In this document: positions 15,370 to 24,427 of the stretch, piece after piece
How positions within the stretch are numbered: position 1 is the first letter of the stretch
Layout: the number at the start of each line of letters is the position of its first letter
Source of the DNA: CBDFKF01 sp965248765
GTDB taxonomy: Bacteria; Pseudomonadota; Alphaproteobacteria; VGEJ01
DNA: 64,000 nucleotides
Assembly (NCBI GenBank): GCA_965248765.1
Contig: CBDFKF010000004.1
Span: 2,728,001-2,792,000, forward strand
Reading direction: 5' to 3'
The notes under the pieces: generated by a model
Told to the model about the DNA's origin: nothing
Database searches by the model: none
Seen by the model: only the letters and a program-made list of their open reading frames with translations
Program-made: the position numbers and the translations under genes

Positions 15370-16141
15370 GGCCCGTATCATCCCCTGCCTCGATGTCCGC
15401 GGCGGCCGCGTGGTCAAGGGTGTTAAGTTTGTTAACATTGTCGATGCCGGTGATCCGGTCGCCCAGGCTCGCACCTACGATGCCCACGGCGCCGATGAGC
15501 TGTGCTTTCTCGACATCACCGCCAGTCACGAGAACCGCGAGATCATCTTCGACGTCGTGGCCCGCACCGCCGAGGCCTGCTTCATGCCGCTGACCGTCGG
15601 CGGCGGTGTGCGCACCATCGAGCATGTCCGCCACCTGCTCAAGGCCGGCGCCGACAAGGTCTCGATCAACACGGCCGCCGTCGAGGATCCCGAGCTTGTA
15701 CGGACTGCTGCCGCCAAGTTCGGCTCGCAGTGCATCGTCGCTGCGATCGATGCCAAGCAAATGGCCGAGGGGCACTGGGAGATCTTCACCCACGGTGGGC
15801 GGCGGCCGACCGGCATTGATGCCCGGGCGTATGCCGAGACCATGGTTGGCTGCGGCGCCGGCGAGATTCTGCTCACCTCGATGGATCGCGACGGCACCAA
15901 GCGGGGCTTCGACCTGGCGCTGACCCGCACCATCGCCGATGCGGTACCGGTACCGGTCATCGCCTCGGGCGGCGCCGGCACCGTTGATCACCTTATCGCA
16001 GGCATCCGCGAAGGCCATGCCACCGCCGTGCTGGCGGCCTCGATCTTCCACTTCGGCGAGATCTCGATCACCGCGGCCAAGGCGGCGATGCAGGCCGCCG
16101 GCATCCCCACGCGCCCGGTGGCGAACGCCGCGACGGCGTGA
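15362..16141 (+). CDS. hisF: HisF, cyclase subunit of imidazole glycerol phosphate synthase
   Basis: A 259-residue TIM-barrel cyclase that uses ammonia from HisH to form IGP and AICAR from PRFAR. The catalytic Asp near residue 11 is in IIPCLDVRGGRVVKG and the second in VAAIDAKQMAEG. Phosphate loops are LTVGGGVRTIEH and VIASGGAGTVDHL. The start ATG at 15362 lies within the end of hisA. It pairs with the hisH product encoded upstream. Confidence 0.97.
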   Translation: MLKARIIPCLDVRGGRVVKGVKFVNIVDAGDPVAQARTYDAHGADELCFLDITASHENREIIFDVVARTAEACFMPLTVGGGVRTIEHVRHLLKAGADKVSINTAAVEDPELVRTAAAKFGSQCIVAAIDAKQMAEGHWEIFTHGGRRPTGIDARAYAETMVGCGAGEILLTSMDRDGTKRGFDLALTRTIADAVPVPVIASGGAGTVDHLIAGIREGHATAVLAASIFHFGEISITAAKAAMQAAGIPTRPVANAATA

Positions 16142-16163
16142 GCTGGCGAGGACGGGAGGCAAC

Positions 16164-16553
16164 GTGACGAATCCGGAGACCACGCTCGGCACCGTCATCG
16201 AGCGGCTGTTTGCGGTGATCGAAAGCCGTCGCGATTCGGCCGCCGAACCGGCGCAATCCTACACCGCGAGCCTGTTTGCCGGCGGCCCTGAGAGGATCGC
16301 TCAGAAGGTCGGCGAGGAGGCGATCGAGACCGTCATCGCCGCGCTCGGTGATCGGCGCCAAGCGGTGGCCGAGGAGAGCGCCGATCTCCTTTACCACCTC
16401 TTGGTACTGTGGGCTGCGGCCGACCTCACACCGGCCGAGATCGGCGCCGTGCTTGCCCAGCGCGAAGGTGCCTCCGGTTTGAGCGAAAAAGCGGCACGAC
16501 GGGCATCGACCACCACGGGCAGCGAGGCCGGCAAGGGGGAGGAAAGTCCATGA
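16164..16553 (+). CDS. hisE: HisE, phosphoribosyl-ATP pyrophosphatase
   Basis: A 129-residue all-alpha pyrophosphatase for the second step of histidine synthesis, hydrolysing PR-ATP to PR-AMP. The metal-binding helices are visible: QKVGEEAIETVIAAL and EESADLLYHLLVLW. It starts with GTG at 16164 behind GGGAGG. The C-terminal 25 residues (KAARRASTTTGSEAGKG) are a non-conserved tail. The stop overlaps the HIT gene start (ATGA). Confidence 0.95.
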   Translation: MTNPETTLGTVIERLFAVIESRRDSAAEPAQSYTASLFAGGPERIAQKVGEEAIETVIAALGDRRQAVAEESADLLYHLLVLWAAADLTPAEIGAVLAQREGASGLSEKAARRASTTTGSEAGKGEESP

Positions 16554-16912
16554 GCTACGATCCGGACAACATCTTCGCCAAGATCCTGCGCGGCGAGTTG
16601 CCCTGCAACAAGGTCTATGAGAACGAGCACGCGCTCGCCTTCCACGACATCAACCCCCAGGCGCCGGTCCATGTCCTCGTGATTCCCAAGGGCGCATATG
16701 TCTCGATGGATGATTTCAGCGCCAACGCCCCAGCCGACGTGGTGGCAGGCTTCTTCGCGGCGGTCGGCGGCGTGGCCCGCGAGCTCGGTGTGGTCGAACA
16801 GGGCTACCGCCTGCTCGCCAATCACGGTGCGAACGCCAACCAGGAAGTCCCGCACTTCCACGTCCACATTTTCGCCGGGCGCAACCTCGGCCCGATGCTT
16901 GCCACCCGTTAG
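16550..16912 (+). CDS. HIT family protein (HinT-like)
   Basis: A 120-residue histidine-triad nucleotide-binding protein. The sequence opens DNIFAKILRGELPCNKVYE and ends with the triad HFHVHIFAGRNLGPM (His-x-His-x-His). HinT-type enzymes hydrolyse adenosine phosphoramidates and acyl-adenylates. The gene is translationally coupled to hisE, an arrangement common in alphaproteobacteria. It ends seven bases before the convergent cyclase gene. Confidence 0.94.
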   Translation: MSYDPDNIFAKILRGELPCNKVYENEHALAFHDINPQAPVHVLVIPKGAYVSMDDFSANAPADVVAGFFAAVGGVARELGVVEQGYRLLANHGANANQEVPHFHVHIFAGRNLGPMLATR

Positions 16913-16919
16913 CGGTGGC

Positions 16920-18650
16920 CTAACCGGCAGCTGGCGCGGACTGCTCGCTCGCCGCCCCGCGTCGCGCCGGCCGCGCCGGAATCTCAGGCAGTACACCGGC
17001 GTCCTCGATCACGAAGACCTGCATCGGCTCGGTCCGCCCCCGCACCGCCAGGCTGTGCACGGGAAACGCCGAGAGGTCGACCCTGGCGTGGGTTGCGACC
17101 TCGGCTGAGACCACGAGCTGGCTGTGGAATTCCTTGTTGCTCGTCTCGAGGCGACTTGCGGTGTTCACCGCATCGCCGATCGCCGTTACCGACCGCGCGG
17201 TCGCATACCCCATCTCGCCGACGATGACGGCGCCGGTGTGAATACCGATGCCGATGCGCATCGGCTCGGGTAGGTCGTCTTTGAGCGTCTCGTTGAGCTC
17301 GTTGAGGGCCGCCGCCATCTCGCGGGCGGCCCGCAGCGCATCGCGGCAACCCTGCTGCACGCCGCCGCGGACACCGAACAACGCCATGACGCCGTCGCCG
17401 ATGAATTTGTCCAGTTGGCCGCCGGCGCGTTCGATCGGAGCTCCCATCGCACGGAAATACTGGTTGAGGACGAAGACCACATCGTAGGGGAGCTTCTTCT
17501 CAGAGAACTTGGTGAACGCGCGCATATCGGCGAACAGGATGGCGATCTCCCGCTCGGTGCCCTGGAGATAGGCGGGCCGGCGGTGGCCATCGGCCGGTTG
17601 GGCGGTCGGCGCGAGAAGCGGGGTCACCGTGATGTCCTGGTTCGGGCGGATCTGGCAGGCCAGGCGCACATTCGCCGGCGTACCGACACGTTTGAGAACG
17701 CGCGCCTCCTCCTCGCTCGCCGGCGCCAGGTGCTCGAGGCCATGGGCGATTCGCACGCGACACGTCGAGCATCGGCCGCGGCCGCCGCAGACCGAGGCGT
17801 GAGGGATACCGGCGCTACGGCTCGCTTCGAGGACGCTCAGCCCCGGCGCGACCGTTACCTTTCGGCCGCCGGGGTAGGTGATGGTCAACGAGTTGGCGCG
17901 CCGCGCCACGAGCTGCCGGCCGATCCGCAAAGCGAGTACCAGCACCAGAAGCCCGGCCTGGCTCCAATAGCCAGTCGAGAGCGTACGAAGCGCCCAGGCT
18001 ACGCTGTCATCGCTCGGGAAGTTGATCTCGGCAGCCACCTGCCCGATCCACAACGGAGTCTCCAAGAGGTAGATCACTTCTTTGAGCGCCGTCGCGACTC
18101 CGGCAAGCGCGAAAGCCGGCCACAGCAACGCGATCGACAACAACCACGGCGCGAGCTTCGGGTACCACGGCTTGAGCTTGAGCCAGAAGTGGAAGCCGAT
18201 GCAGCCGTGGAACCACGTCACCAGCAGTGCGACCATGAGCCTGAACCCCTCGAACGGGTCCGACAGGATGGCGATCAGCACATAGGCGTACATGTCGTTA
18301 ACATCGTGGAATTCGTGCAAGCCACGATTGCCGACGACGTGCAGCGCAAGCAGCGGCGGTATCGCTAGCCCCGCGACGATCTGCAGCGCCTCGCGCAGCG
18401 GCATCCGCAGCGTGCGCCGTCGATAGATCGTGTAGAGAACCAAGCCGAGGTGGACGACGAGGGACCCGTAGAGCAGCGCCGTCCCGACCGGATTGCGCCA
18501 CGCTGCGAGGAAGTAGAGACGACCCCACTCCATCGCATCGAGGGAGATCACGCCGAGCGCGTGATTCAGGAGGTGGGTGGCGACGTAGACGAATAGGACG
18601 ATGCCGCTGGCCAGCCTGACCCGCACGATCCAGTCAAGCCCGCCTCTCAC
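16920..18650 (-). CDS. CyaC-like adenylate cyclase: di-heme membrane anchor, [2Fe-2S] ferredoxin and class III cyclase domains
   Basis: A 576-residue fusion. Residues 1 to about 250 hold six hydrophobic segments with paired His residues (THLLNHALG, LALHVVGNRGLHEFHDV, TWFHGCIGFHFW), like the cytochrome-b anchor of succinate dehydrogenase. Residues about 255-345 are a ferredoxin domain with its four cysteines in SVCGGRGRCSTC and RLACQI. Residues about 365-560 are a class III cyclase with IAILFADMRAFT (metal Asp), LDKFIGDGVMALF (second Asp) and AIGDAVNTASRLE. The architecture matches Sinorhizobium meliloti CyaC, described as a quinone/redox-responsive cyclase. The start is GTG at 18650. It would couple respiratory redox state to cAMP. 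Confidence 0.88.
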   Translation of the reverse strand: MRGGLDWIVRVRLASGIVLFVYVATHLLNHALGVISLDAMEWGRLYFLAAWRNPVGTALLYGSLVVHLGLVLYTIYRRRTLRMPLREALQIVAGLAIPPLLALHVVGNRGLHEFHDVNDMYAYVLIAILSDPFEGFRLMVALLVTWFHGCIGFHFWLKLKPWYPKLAPWLLSIALLWPAFALAGVATALKEVIYLLETPLWIGQVAAEINFPSDDSVAWALRTLSTGYWSQAGLLVLVLALRIGRQLVARRANSLTITYPGGRKVTVAPGLSVLEASRSAGIPHASVCGGRGRCSTCRVRIAHGLEHLAPASEEEARVLKRVGTPANVRLACQIRPNQDITVTPLLAPTAQPADGHRRPAYLQGTEREIAILFADMRAFTKFSEKKLPYDVVFVLNQYFRAMGAPIERAGGQLDKFIGDGVMALFGVRGGVQQGCRDALRAAREMAAALNELNETLKDDLPEPMRIGIGIHTGAVIVGEMGYATARSVTAIGDAVNTASRLETSNKEFHSQLVVSAEVATHARVDLSAFPVHSLAVRGRTEPMQVFVIEDAGVLPEIPARPARRGAASEQSAPAAG

Positions 18651-18816
18651 GTCAGGCGGTCCGGGCGTGGTGCGCAGCCGCTAAGGTCGCGGGCAAAGCT
18701 CTGGTGCATATATCGCGGTGGTAGCGCATCCGGTGGCCAGGATACCGGGCCGGGCGCGGCGCGTCATGTGGGACCTCGCGGACGGCAGCGCCGAGCGGTT
18801 CTCGGCGGGCGGGGGA

Positions 18817-19809
18817 TCAGCTGAGGCGGGCGCGGGCGAGGGCGGCGAGGTCGGCCTCGGGCCGGGCGCCGAAGTGGCTGATGACCTCGGCTGCCGCCAC
18901 GCTGCCGAGGCGCCCGCAGTCATAGAGGCTCATGCCATGGGTATAGCCGTAGAGGAAGCCGGCCGCGTAGAGGTCCCCAGCGCCGGTGGTGTCGACCAGC
19001 CACTCGACGGGCTCGGCGTCGATGACGTGGACTTCGCCGTCGCCCACGACGATCGAGCCCCTCGCGCTGCGGGTGAGCGCCGCCACCTCGCAGTGCTCTG
19101 CGACCTTCTGGAGTGCGTCGTCGAAACGCGAGACCTCGTAGAGAGACAACAGTTCGGCCTCATTCGCGAACAGGATGTCGACCTCATGCTCTGCGAGTTC
19201 GAGGAATTCGGCGCGATAACGGCCGACACAGAATGAATCGGAGAGGGTGAGCGCAACCCTGCGTCCGGCCTCGTGGGCGATCCCCATGGCCTTGCGGAAC
19301 GCCTCTTTGGCGCTAGGTGGATCCCACAGGTATCCTTCGAGATACGTCACCTTGGCGGCGGCGATCGTCTCAGTTGAAACGTCGTCGGGCCCAAGCCCGA
19401 CACACGCGCCGAGGTAGGTTGTCATGGTCCGCTGCGCATCGGGCGTGACGTTGATCAGGCACCGCGCGGTCGGCGGGCCATCACTGGCCATCGGTGTCTC
19501 GAACTCCACGCCCACCGCTTTGAGGTCGTGGGCGAACACCCGCCCCAACGCATCGTCGCGCACCTTGCCGATATACGCGCAGCGGCCACCGCACGAGACC
19601 ACACCGACCGCGGTGTTGGCTGCCGAACCGCCAGATATCTCGATGCCGGGGCCCATGGCATCGTAAATGCGCTCGGCCTGGCCGTCGTTGATCAGGACCA
19701 TCGCCCCCTTGTCGAGGCGATGGTGGATCAGGAACTCCTCATCCGCGTGCGCAAGTACGTCGACGATCGCATTGCCGATCGCGACGACGTCCAGTGTCGG
19801 TTCCACCAT
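18817..19809 (-). CDS. PfkB family carbohydrate/adenosine kinase
   Basis: A 330-residue ribokinase-fold kinase. The N-terminal signature has GNAIVDVLAHADEEFL and GGSAANTAVGVVSCGG. The C-terminal PfkB signature is VDTTGAGDLYAAGFLYGY, with the catalytic Asp in GAGD. Alphaproteobacterial proteins of this type are usually annotated as adenosine kinase; the sequence alone does not separate adenosine from sugar substrates. The start is the ATG at 19809 after GAGGAA. It is divergent from the amidase gene (117 bases). Confidence 0.9.
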   Translation of the reverse strand: MVEPTLDVVAIGNAIVDVLAHADEEFLIHHRLDKGAMVLINDGQAERIYDAMGPGIEISGGSAANTAVGVVSCGGRCAYIGKVRDDALGRVFAHDLKAVGVEFETPMASDGPPTARCLINVTPDAQRTMTTYLGACVGLGPDDVSTETIAAAKVTYLEGYLWDPPSAKEAFRKAMGIAHEAGRRVALTLSDSFCVGRYRAEFLELAEHEVDILFANEAELLSLYEVSRFDDALQKVAEHCEVAALTRSARGSIVVGDGEVHVIDAEPVEWLVDTTGAGDLYAAGFLYGYTHGMSLYDCGRLGSVAAAEVISHFGARPEADLAALARARLS

Positions 19810-19926
19810 GTCACGTTCCTCGGACCCCTGGAATTGGCGCGGCGCAGTATATGCGGAGCAAGTGCTGTACAAAACGCGGCGAGACTTTCAGACTCCCCGG
19901 CCGTTGCCCGGACCGAACAGAGGCCA

Positions 19927-21372
19927 ATGGACGAACTGGTGCGGCTGACCGCGCGCGAGGCGGTTGCGCGGCTCAAGCAGGGCGAGGTCTCTTCGCTTGA
20001 GATGATCGACGCCGCGCTCGAACGGATCGCCGAGACCGAGCCGGCGCTGAACGCTCTGCCCACGCTCTGCGCGGATCGGGCGCGCGCGCATGCCCGGCGC
20101 TTGGCCGGCGAGCCTCCGTCGGATCCGCCGCCGTGGTACCTCCACGGGCTGCCAATCGTCGTCAAGGATCTCGAGGACGTCGCCGACGTGCGCACGACGT
20201 ATGGCTCGCCGATCTATGCCGACCACGTGCCGGATCGCTCCGACATTCTCGTCGAAACGCTCGAACGGAACGGTGCCATCGTGCTCGCGAAGTCGGCGAC
20301 ACCGGAGTTCGGCGCTGGCGCCAACACCTTCAACGAGGTATTTGGCCGCACGTGCAACCCGTGGGATACGCGTATGACCCCGGGTGGCTCCTCCGGCGGG
20401 ACGGCAGCCGCACTCGCGGCAGGCCAGATCTGGCTCGGCACCGGCAGCGACCTCGGCGGCTCGTTGCGCATCCCGGCGAGCTACTGCGGCATCGTCGGCC
20501 TTCGGCCGGCGCCGGGGCGGGTCGCGGCCGGGCCCAATTCGCTCCCATACAACCAGCTACCCGTCCACGGACCGATGGCGCGTAACGTCGGCGATGTGGC
20601 ACTGATGCTGGATGCACAGTGTGGGCGCCACCCGGCCGATCCGCTGTCCCTGGCGCCACCGCAGACTTCCTTCAGCACCGCGGTCGAAAACCCGCAGGCG
20701 CCGCAGCGAGTGGGCTACAGCCCCGACTTCGGCGTGGTACCCGTCGATCCGGAGGTCGCGCAGATCTGCGCCCAGGCCACCGCCGCGTTCGCCGCACTCG
20801 GCGCCACCGTTGACGACGGCTGTCCCGACCTCACCGACTCCGAATGCATCTTCCAGACTTTGCGGGCGGCGTTGTTCGCCGCGGACAAGGCGCCGCTCCT
20901 GCGCGACCATCGCGATCTATTGAAGCCCGAGATCATCTGGAACATCGAGAAAGGCCTCGCGCTCACCGCCGATGAGATCGGCGAGGCTGAACGGCGGCGC
21001 GGTCTCCTCTATCAAAGGGTTGCAACTTTCTTCCAGGACTACGATCTCCTAGTCAGCCCAGCAGTCGTAGTTCCGCCGTATGACGGTGCTCAGCGGTATG
21101 TGACAGAGGTTGGCGGTCGTGAATTCGAGAACTACGTGAGCTGGCTTGCCCTTTCTTTCGCGATCACCGTGACCTCCTGTCCCGCGATATCGATCCCGTG
21201 CGGCTTCACGAAGAGCGGCTTGCCGGTCGGCCTTCAGCTCGTGGGGCGCCCACGTGGCGAGGCCGCGCTGCTTGCCGCCGCAGCGTTGTTCGAGGCGCAA
21301 CACGATTTCGCGGGCATGGCGCCAATGGATCCGCGCCAACCGCCGGCCGCGACCCCGTCCGAGGAGCGCTGA
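19927..21372 (+). CDS. Amidase (amidase signature family)
   Basis: A 481-residue amidase-signature hydrolase. The catalytic Lys is in LPIVVKDLEDV, the cis-Ser in MTPGGSSGGTAAALAAG and the nucleophile Ser in GTGSDLGGSLRIPASYCG. The C-terminus has TSCPAISIPCGF and GLPVGLQLVGRP. Such enzymes hydrolyse varied amides. It is unlikely to be GatA because no gatB/gatC partner is nearby and the family motif context differs. The GTG start of the next gene follows its stop by one base. Confidence 0.92.
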   Translation: MDELVRLTAREAVARLKQGEVSSLEMIDAALERIAETEPALNALPTLCADRARAHARRLAGEPPSDPPPWYLHGLPIVVKDLEDVADVRTTYGSPIYADHVPDRSDILVETLERNGAIVLAKSATPEFGAGANTFNEVFGRTCNPWDTRMTPGGSSGGTAAALAAGQIWLGTGSDLGGSLRIPASYCGIVGLRPAPGRVAAGPNSLPYNQLPVHGPMARNVGDVALMLDAQCGRHPADPLSLAPPQTSFSTAVENPQAPQRVGYSPDFGVVPVDPEVAQICAQATAAFAALGATVDDGCPDLTDSECIFQTLRAALFAADKAPLLRDHRDLLKPEIIWNIEKGLALTADEIGEAERRRGLLYQRVATFFQDYDLLVSPAVVVPPYDGAQRYVTEVGGREFENYVSWLALSFAITVTSCPAISIPCGFTKSGLPVGLQLVGRPRGEAALLAAAALFEAQHDFAGMAPMDPRQPPAATPSEER

Positions 21373-21373
21373 C

Positions 21374-22081
21374 GTGATCTCCGCGTTTGCCAAGGCCATC
21401 GCCCAGCTGCCCGAACCGGAGTTCCGCCGGGCGCTCCTGCTGAGCCTTCTCCTGAGCCTGGTGGTATTGGCCGGCCTCGCCGGCGTGGTCTGGTGGGCGC
21501 TGTACGATTTGGGCGTTCTCAGTTTGGGCTGGCCGTTCAGCTGGTTCGTGGAAGGGGCGGTCTGGCTCGTATTCGGGGTCGTTACGTTGGTGCTGTTTCC
21601 CGCGGTCGTCACGACCTTCGTCGCGTTCTTTCTCGAAGGCGTGGTCAAGGCGGTTGAGGACAAGCACTATCCCAACGATCCTCCGGGCCACGATGTGCCG
21701 ATAGGGCGCTCGCTGGTTGTCGGCATCAACTACACGCTGGTGTTGGTGGCGGTGAACCTGGTGGGCCTGATCCTCTATCTGCCGTTATCTTTCTTCCCCA
21801 TTTTTAGTCTCGTCGTGTTCTCCCTCCTGAATGGCTACCTGTTGGGCCGGGAATACTTCGAGCTTGTGGCCCTGCGGCATCTCGACGATGAGACGGCACG
21901 GACAATGCGGCGGCGGCATTCTTGGAGGCTCACGGCGGTCGGCATGGTGATCGCATTCCTATTCCCGATCCCTATCCTCAACCTAGTGATGCCACTGATA
22001 GCAGCGGCGGCGATGGTCCACGTGTTCAAGCGATTGCAGGCGCGCGCAACACGACGACAAATGAGCGGTGAGCTGGCGTGA
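21374..22081 (+). CDS. EI24-domain membrane protein
   Basis: A 235-residue polytopic membrane protein. It begins VISAFAKAIAQLPEPEFRRAL (GTG start, one base after the amidase stop) and has about four to five hydrophobic segments: residues 22-45, 55-80, 115-150 and 190-215. The layout and FSLLNGYLLGREYFELVALRH fit the EI24 / CysZ-like family (formerly DUF540). CysZ proteins are sulfate uptake factors, but there is no sulfur gene nearby and the function is open. Confidence 0.82.
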   Translation: MISAFAKAIAQLPEPEFRRALLLSLLLSLVVLAGLAGVVWWALYDLGVLSLGWPFSWFVEGAVWLVFGVVTLVLFPAVVTTFVAFFLEGVVKAVEDKHYPNDPPGHDVPIGRSLVVGINYTLVLVAVNLVGLILYLPLSFFPIFSLVVFSLLNGYLLGREYFELVALRHLDDETARTMRRRHSWRLTAVGMVIAFLFPIPILNLVMPLIAAAAMVHVFKRLQARATRRQMSGELA

Positions 22082-22130
22082 GTCCTGGGGTAAGATCGAG
22101 CAACGCAATCGCGCGCAACAGGATGAGGCG

Positions 22131-22607
22131 ATGGCAGATACCGATAACGTGACAACGGCGTTCCGGCCCGAGATACACCGGCGCCGCGACCTTCCGGGGA
22201 CACCGGCGGCTACCGGGGGGCGCTACGGCACCGATGCCAAGACGCTGATCGTCGGCCGCGAGATCGACCTGACCGGCGAGATCGCTGCTTGCGACAAGCT
22301 CGTGGTCGAGGGACGGGTCGAGGCCAGCCTTAACGACTGCCGCCAGATCGAGATCGCTGCCGGCGGATATTTCAAGGGAACGGCGGCGGTTGAGGACGCG
22401 CGCATCAACGGTGTCTTCGAGGGCTCGCTGACCGTGCGCGATTGCCTGACCGTCCAGTCCTCGGGAATCGTCGCCGGCGAGGTCCGCTACGGCGAGCTCG
22501 AGGTCGAGCGCGGGGGCCGGCTGGCGGGCACGGTGCGTTCGCTCGACGAGCCACCCGACACCGGTGCGGCGGCGCCGGTCGAAGACATCGTTATTCGGCG
22601 CGAGTGA
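22131..22607 (+). CDS. Bactofilin family cytoskeletal protein
   Basis: A 158-residue bactofilin. The central beta-helix repeats are clear: LIVGREIDLTGEIAACDKLVVEGRVEAS, IEIAAGGYFKGTAAVEDARINGVFEGS, LTVRDCLTVQSSGIVAGEVRYGELEVERGGRLAGTV. The N- and C-terminal tails are short and disordered. Bactofilins polymerise without nucleotide and act as scaffolds for cell-wall or envelope machinery. The start ATG at 22131 follows GGATGAGGCG. The stop overlaps the start of the lipoprotein gene (GTGA). Confidence 0.92.
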   Translation: MADTDNVTTAFRPEIHRRRDLPGTPAATGGRYGTDAKTLIVGREIDLTGEIAACDKLVVEGRVEASLNDCRQIEIAAGGYFKGTAAVEDARINGVFEGSLTVRDCLTVQSSGIVAGEVRYGELEVERGGRLAGTVRSLDEPPDTGAAAPVEDIVIRRE

Positions 22608-23146
22608 GGGTGGCACGCGCGGTCGGTCGGCGCACCGCTGCGACCCTTGCTCTGCTGCTCCTCGCTGCGGCTTGCGGCGGGCAGCGCCCGCCGGCGGCGG
22701 ACGATCGGGCCGGCGAAACGGTCCAACGTCTCGGGGCGGTGGCGCCCGTCCAGCCGGCAGGAACGGAGAGTGCGGGCGAGGTCTGCGCGCCGAGCGCCGT
22801 GGAAGCCGCGCACACTGTTGCTCTACCGCCACCGCCTGATCCGGAGTTCGAGGCGGCCTTTATCGCTTCTCCCCCTGAGCTGCCGGCGCGCCGACTGCTT
22901 GGCATGAGCCGAGGTGAGGTCGCGGTGCTCTTGGGCCGACCTAGCCTGCGTCGCGAGGAGCCGAGTTCAGAGGTGTGGCAATACGCGGCGGGCCCGTGCG
23001 TGTTGCACGTGTTCCTGTATGCAGAAAGCGCACAGACGGGCCTGCACGTCAGCCACTACGAAATCCGGCACGGCGAAGCAAAAGCGCGCGCGGCATCGGA
23101 CTGCTTCGAAGCTGTCCTCCACCGCGACGAGTCGGCGGCCCCCTAG
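22604..23146 (+). CDS. Lipoprotein with SmpA/BamE-like domain
   Basis: A 180-residue lipoprotein: GTG start overlapping the bactofilin stop, signal peptide RRTAATLALLLLAAAC with lipobox LAAAC (Cys about residue 24). A Pro/Ala-rich linker follows (about residues 25-95). The C-terminal domain has RLLGMSRGEVAVLLGRPSLRREE and VWQYAAGPCVLHVFLY, resembling the SmpA/OmlA (BamE-like) fold that starts with a helix and a GMTxxEVxxLLG-like motif. It is probably attached to a membrane in the periplasm. It converges on nth and overlaps its 3' end by four bases. Confidence 0.8.
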   Translation: MRVARAVGRRTAATLALLLLAAACGGQRPPAADDRAGETVQRLGAVAPVQPAGTESAGEVCAPSAVEAAHTVALPPPPDPEFEAAFIASPPELPARRLLGMSRGEVAVLLGRPSLRREEPSSEVWQYAAGPCVLHVFLYAESAQTGLHVSHYEIRHGEAKARAASDCFEAVLHRDESAAP

Positions 23147-23784
23147 GCGATCGCCGTGGTCTTGCCTTTGAAAGTGCAGAGGTCGAGGACGACACAGTTG
23201 GCGCAGTCGGGCTTGCGCGCTTTGCAGACGTAGCGTCCGTGCAAAATCAGCCAGTGATGGGCATGCCGGCGGTAGGCCTCGGGCACGACTTTGAGGAGCT
23301 TTTTCTCCACCTCTAGCGGCGTCTTGCCCGGCGCAAGTCCGGTCCGATTGCCAAGCCGGAAGATGTGGGTATCGACGGCGATGGTAGGCTCGCCGAAGGC
23401 GGTGTTGAGCACGACATTGGCGGTCTTGCGGCCGACGCCTGGCAGCGCTTCGAGCGCGGCGCGATCGTGTGGCACCTTGCCGCCATGCCGCTCGATCAAC
23501 GCCTGGCTCAGGCCAGTGATGTTCTTGGCCTTGGAATTGAAGAGGCCGATGGTCTTGATGTGGGCGCGCACGCGGTCTTCGCCGAGCGCGACCATTTTTT
23601 GCGGGGTGTTCGCGGCCGCGAACAGGGCCGGCGTTGCCCGGTTGACGCCGGCGTCGGTGGCCTGGGCGGAGAGGACCACCGCGACCAGCAGCGTAAACGG
23701 GCTCTCGTACTCGAGCTCACCGCGTGGCTCAGGCCGCGCCGCTGCCAGGCGGCGAAAAAGCTCCTCGGCTTGCGACTTCTTCAT
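23143..23784 (-). CDS. nth: Endonuclease III, Nth
   Basis: A 213-residue DNA glycosylase/AP lyase that removes oxidised pyrimidines. The helix-hairpin-helix is LPGVGRKTANVVLNTAFG with the catalytic Lys; the catalytic Asp is in AVDTHIFRLGNR. Four cysteines (CKARKPDCANC then LDLC) hold the [4Fe-4S] cluster. The start is taken at MKKSQAEELFRR (ATG 23784); a longer frame from 23820 adds an unconserved N-terminus. Confidence 0.96.
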   Translation of the reverse strand: MKKSQAEELFRRLAAARPEPRGELEYESPFTLLVAVVLSAQATDAGVNRATPALFAAANTPQKMVALGEDRVRAHIKTIGLFNSKAKNITGLSQALIERHGGKVPHDRAALEALPGVGRKTANVVLNTAFGEPTIAVDTHIFRLGNRTGLAPGKTPLEVEKKLLKVVPEAYRRHAHHWLILHGRYVCKARKPDCANCVVLDLCTFKGKTTAIA

Positions 23785-23880
23785 GTTCGATGAGAGTAGC
23801 GGCCTCGCGGAGGGCGGCAAAGCGCAAATGGCTGGGCCCCACCGTTTGCGCCGCGCTCGGCGCGCGCGATAACATTATCC

Positions 23881-24402
23881 ATGACCGAGGCGACAGTTGT
23901 TTCAACGGCGACCGGCCCGGACATCGAGCGGCTCTTCTTCGATGCGGTCCTCTATCCGCACCGGTCGCTCGCGCCGCGCGGTTTCGCCATCTTGATGATT
24001 CTCGTCGCCGCGGTGAGCTTCGCTGCCGGACTAGCCTTCACCCTGATGGGGGCGTGGCCCGTGATGGGTTTCTTCGGTCTCGATGTTCTGCTGATCTACA
24101 TCGCATTTCGCATGAGCTATCGCTCGGGCCGGCTCACCGAGACCCTGCAGATGAGCGAATCCGAGCTCCTGATCCGGCGCATCCTGCCGAGCGGTAAGGT
24201 GCAGTCGTGGTCGTTTCAGCCCTACTGGACGCGAGTCGAGATGGATGATCCGCCGCGCCACCGCAGCCAGCTCACGTTGCGTTCGCACGGGCGCAGGCTG
24301 GCGATCGGCGCGTTTCTGACACCGGAGGAGCGAGTGGAGGTCGCCGACGCGTTGCGTGAGGCTTTGGCCAGCACCGGCGCTGTCCACCACGCCCACGGTT
24401 GA
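23881..24402 (+). CDS. DUF2244 membrane protein
   Basis: A 173-residue protein with two adjacent transmembrane segments (residues about 35-55 and 58-75: GFAILMILVAAVSFAAGLAF, FFGLDVLLIYIAF) and a C-terminal soluble domain (LLIRRILPSGKVQSWSFQPYWTRVEM, FLTPEERVEVADALREAL). This is the DUF2244 pattern; the function is unknown. DUF2244 genes often neighbour nth in alphaproteobacteria, as here. It converges on dapB. Confidence 0.88.
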   Translation: MTEATVVSTATGPDIERLFFDAVLYPHRSLAPRGFAILMILVAAVSFAAGLAFTLMGAWPVMGFFGLDVLLIYIAFRMSYRSGRLTETLQMSESELLIRRILPSGKVQSWSFQPYWTRVEMDDPPRHRSQLTLRSHGRRLAIGAFLTPEERVEVADALREALASTGAVHHAHG

Positions 24403-24427
24403 GCGGCTGCCGAGCGCGTCCGCAGAA

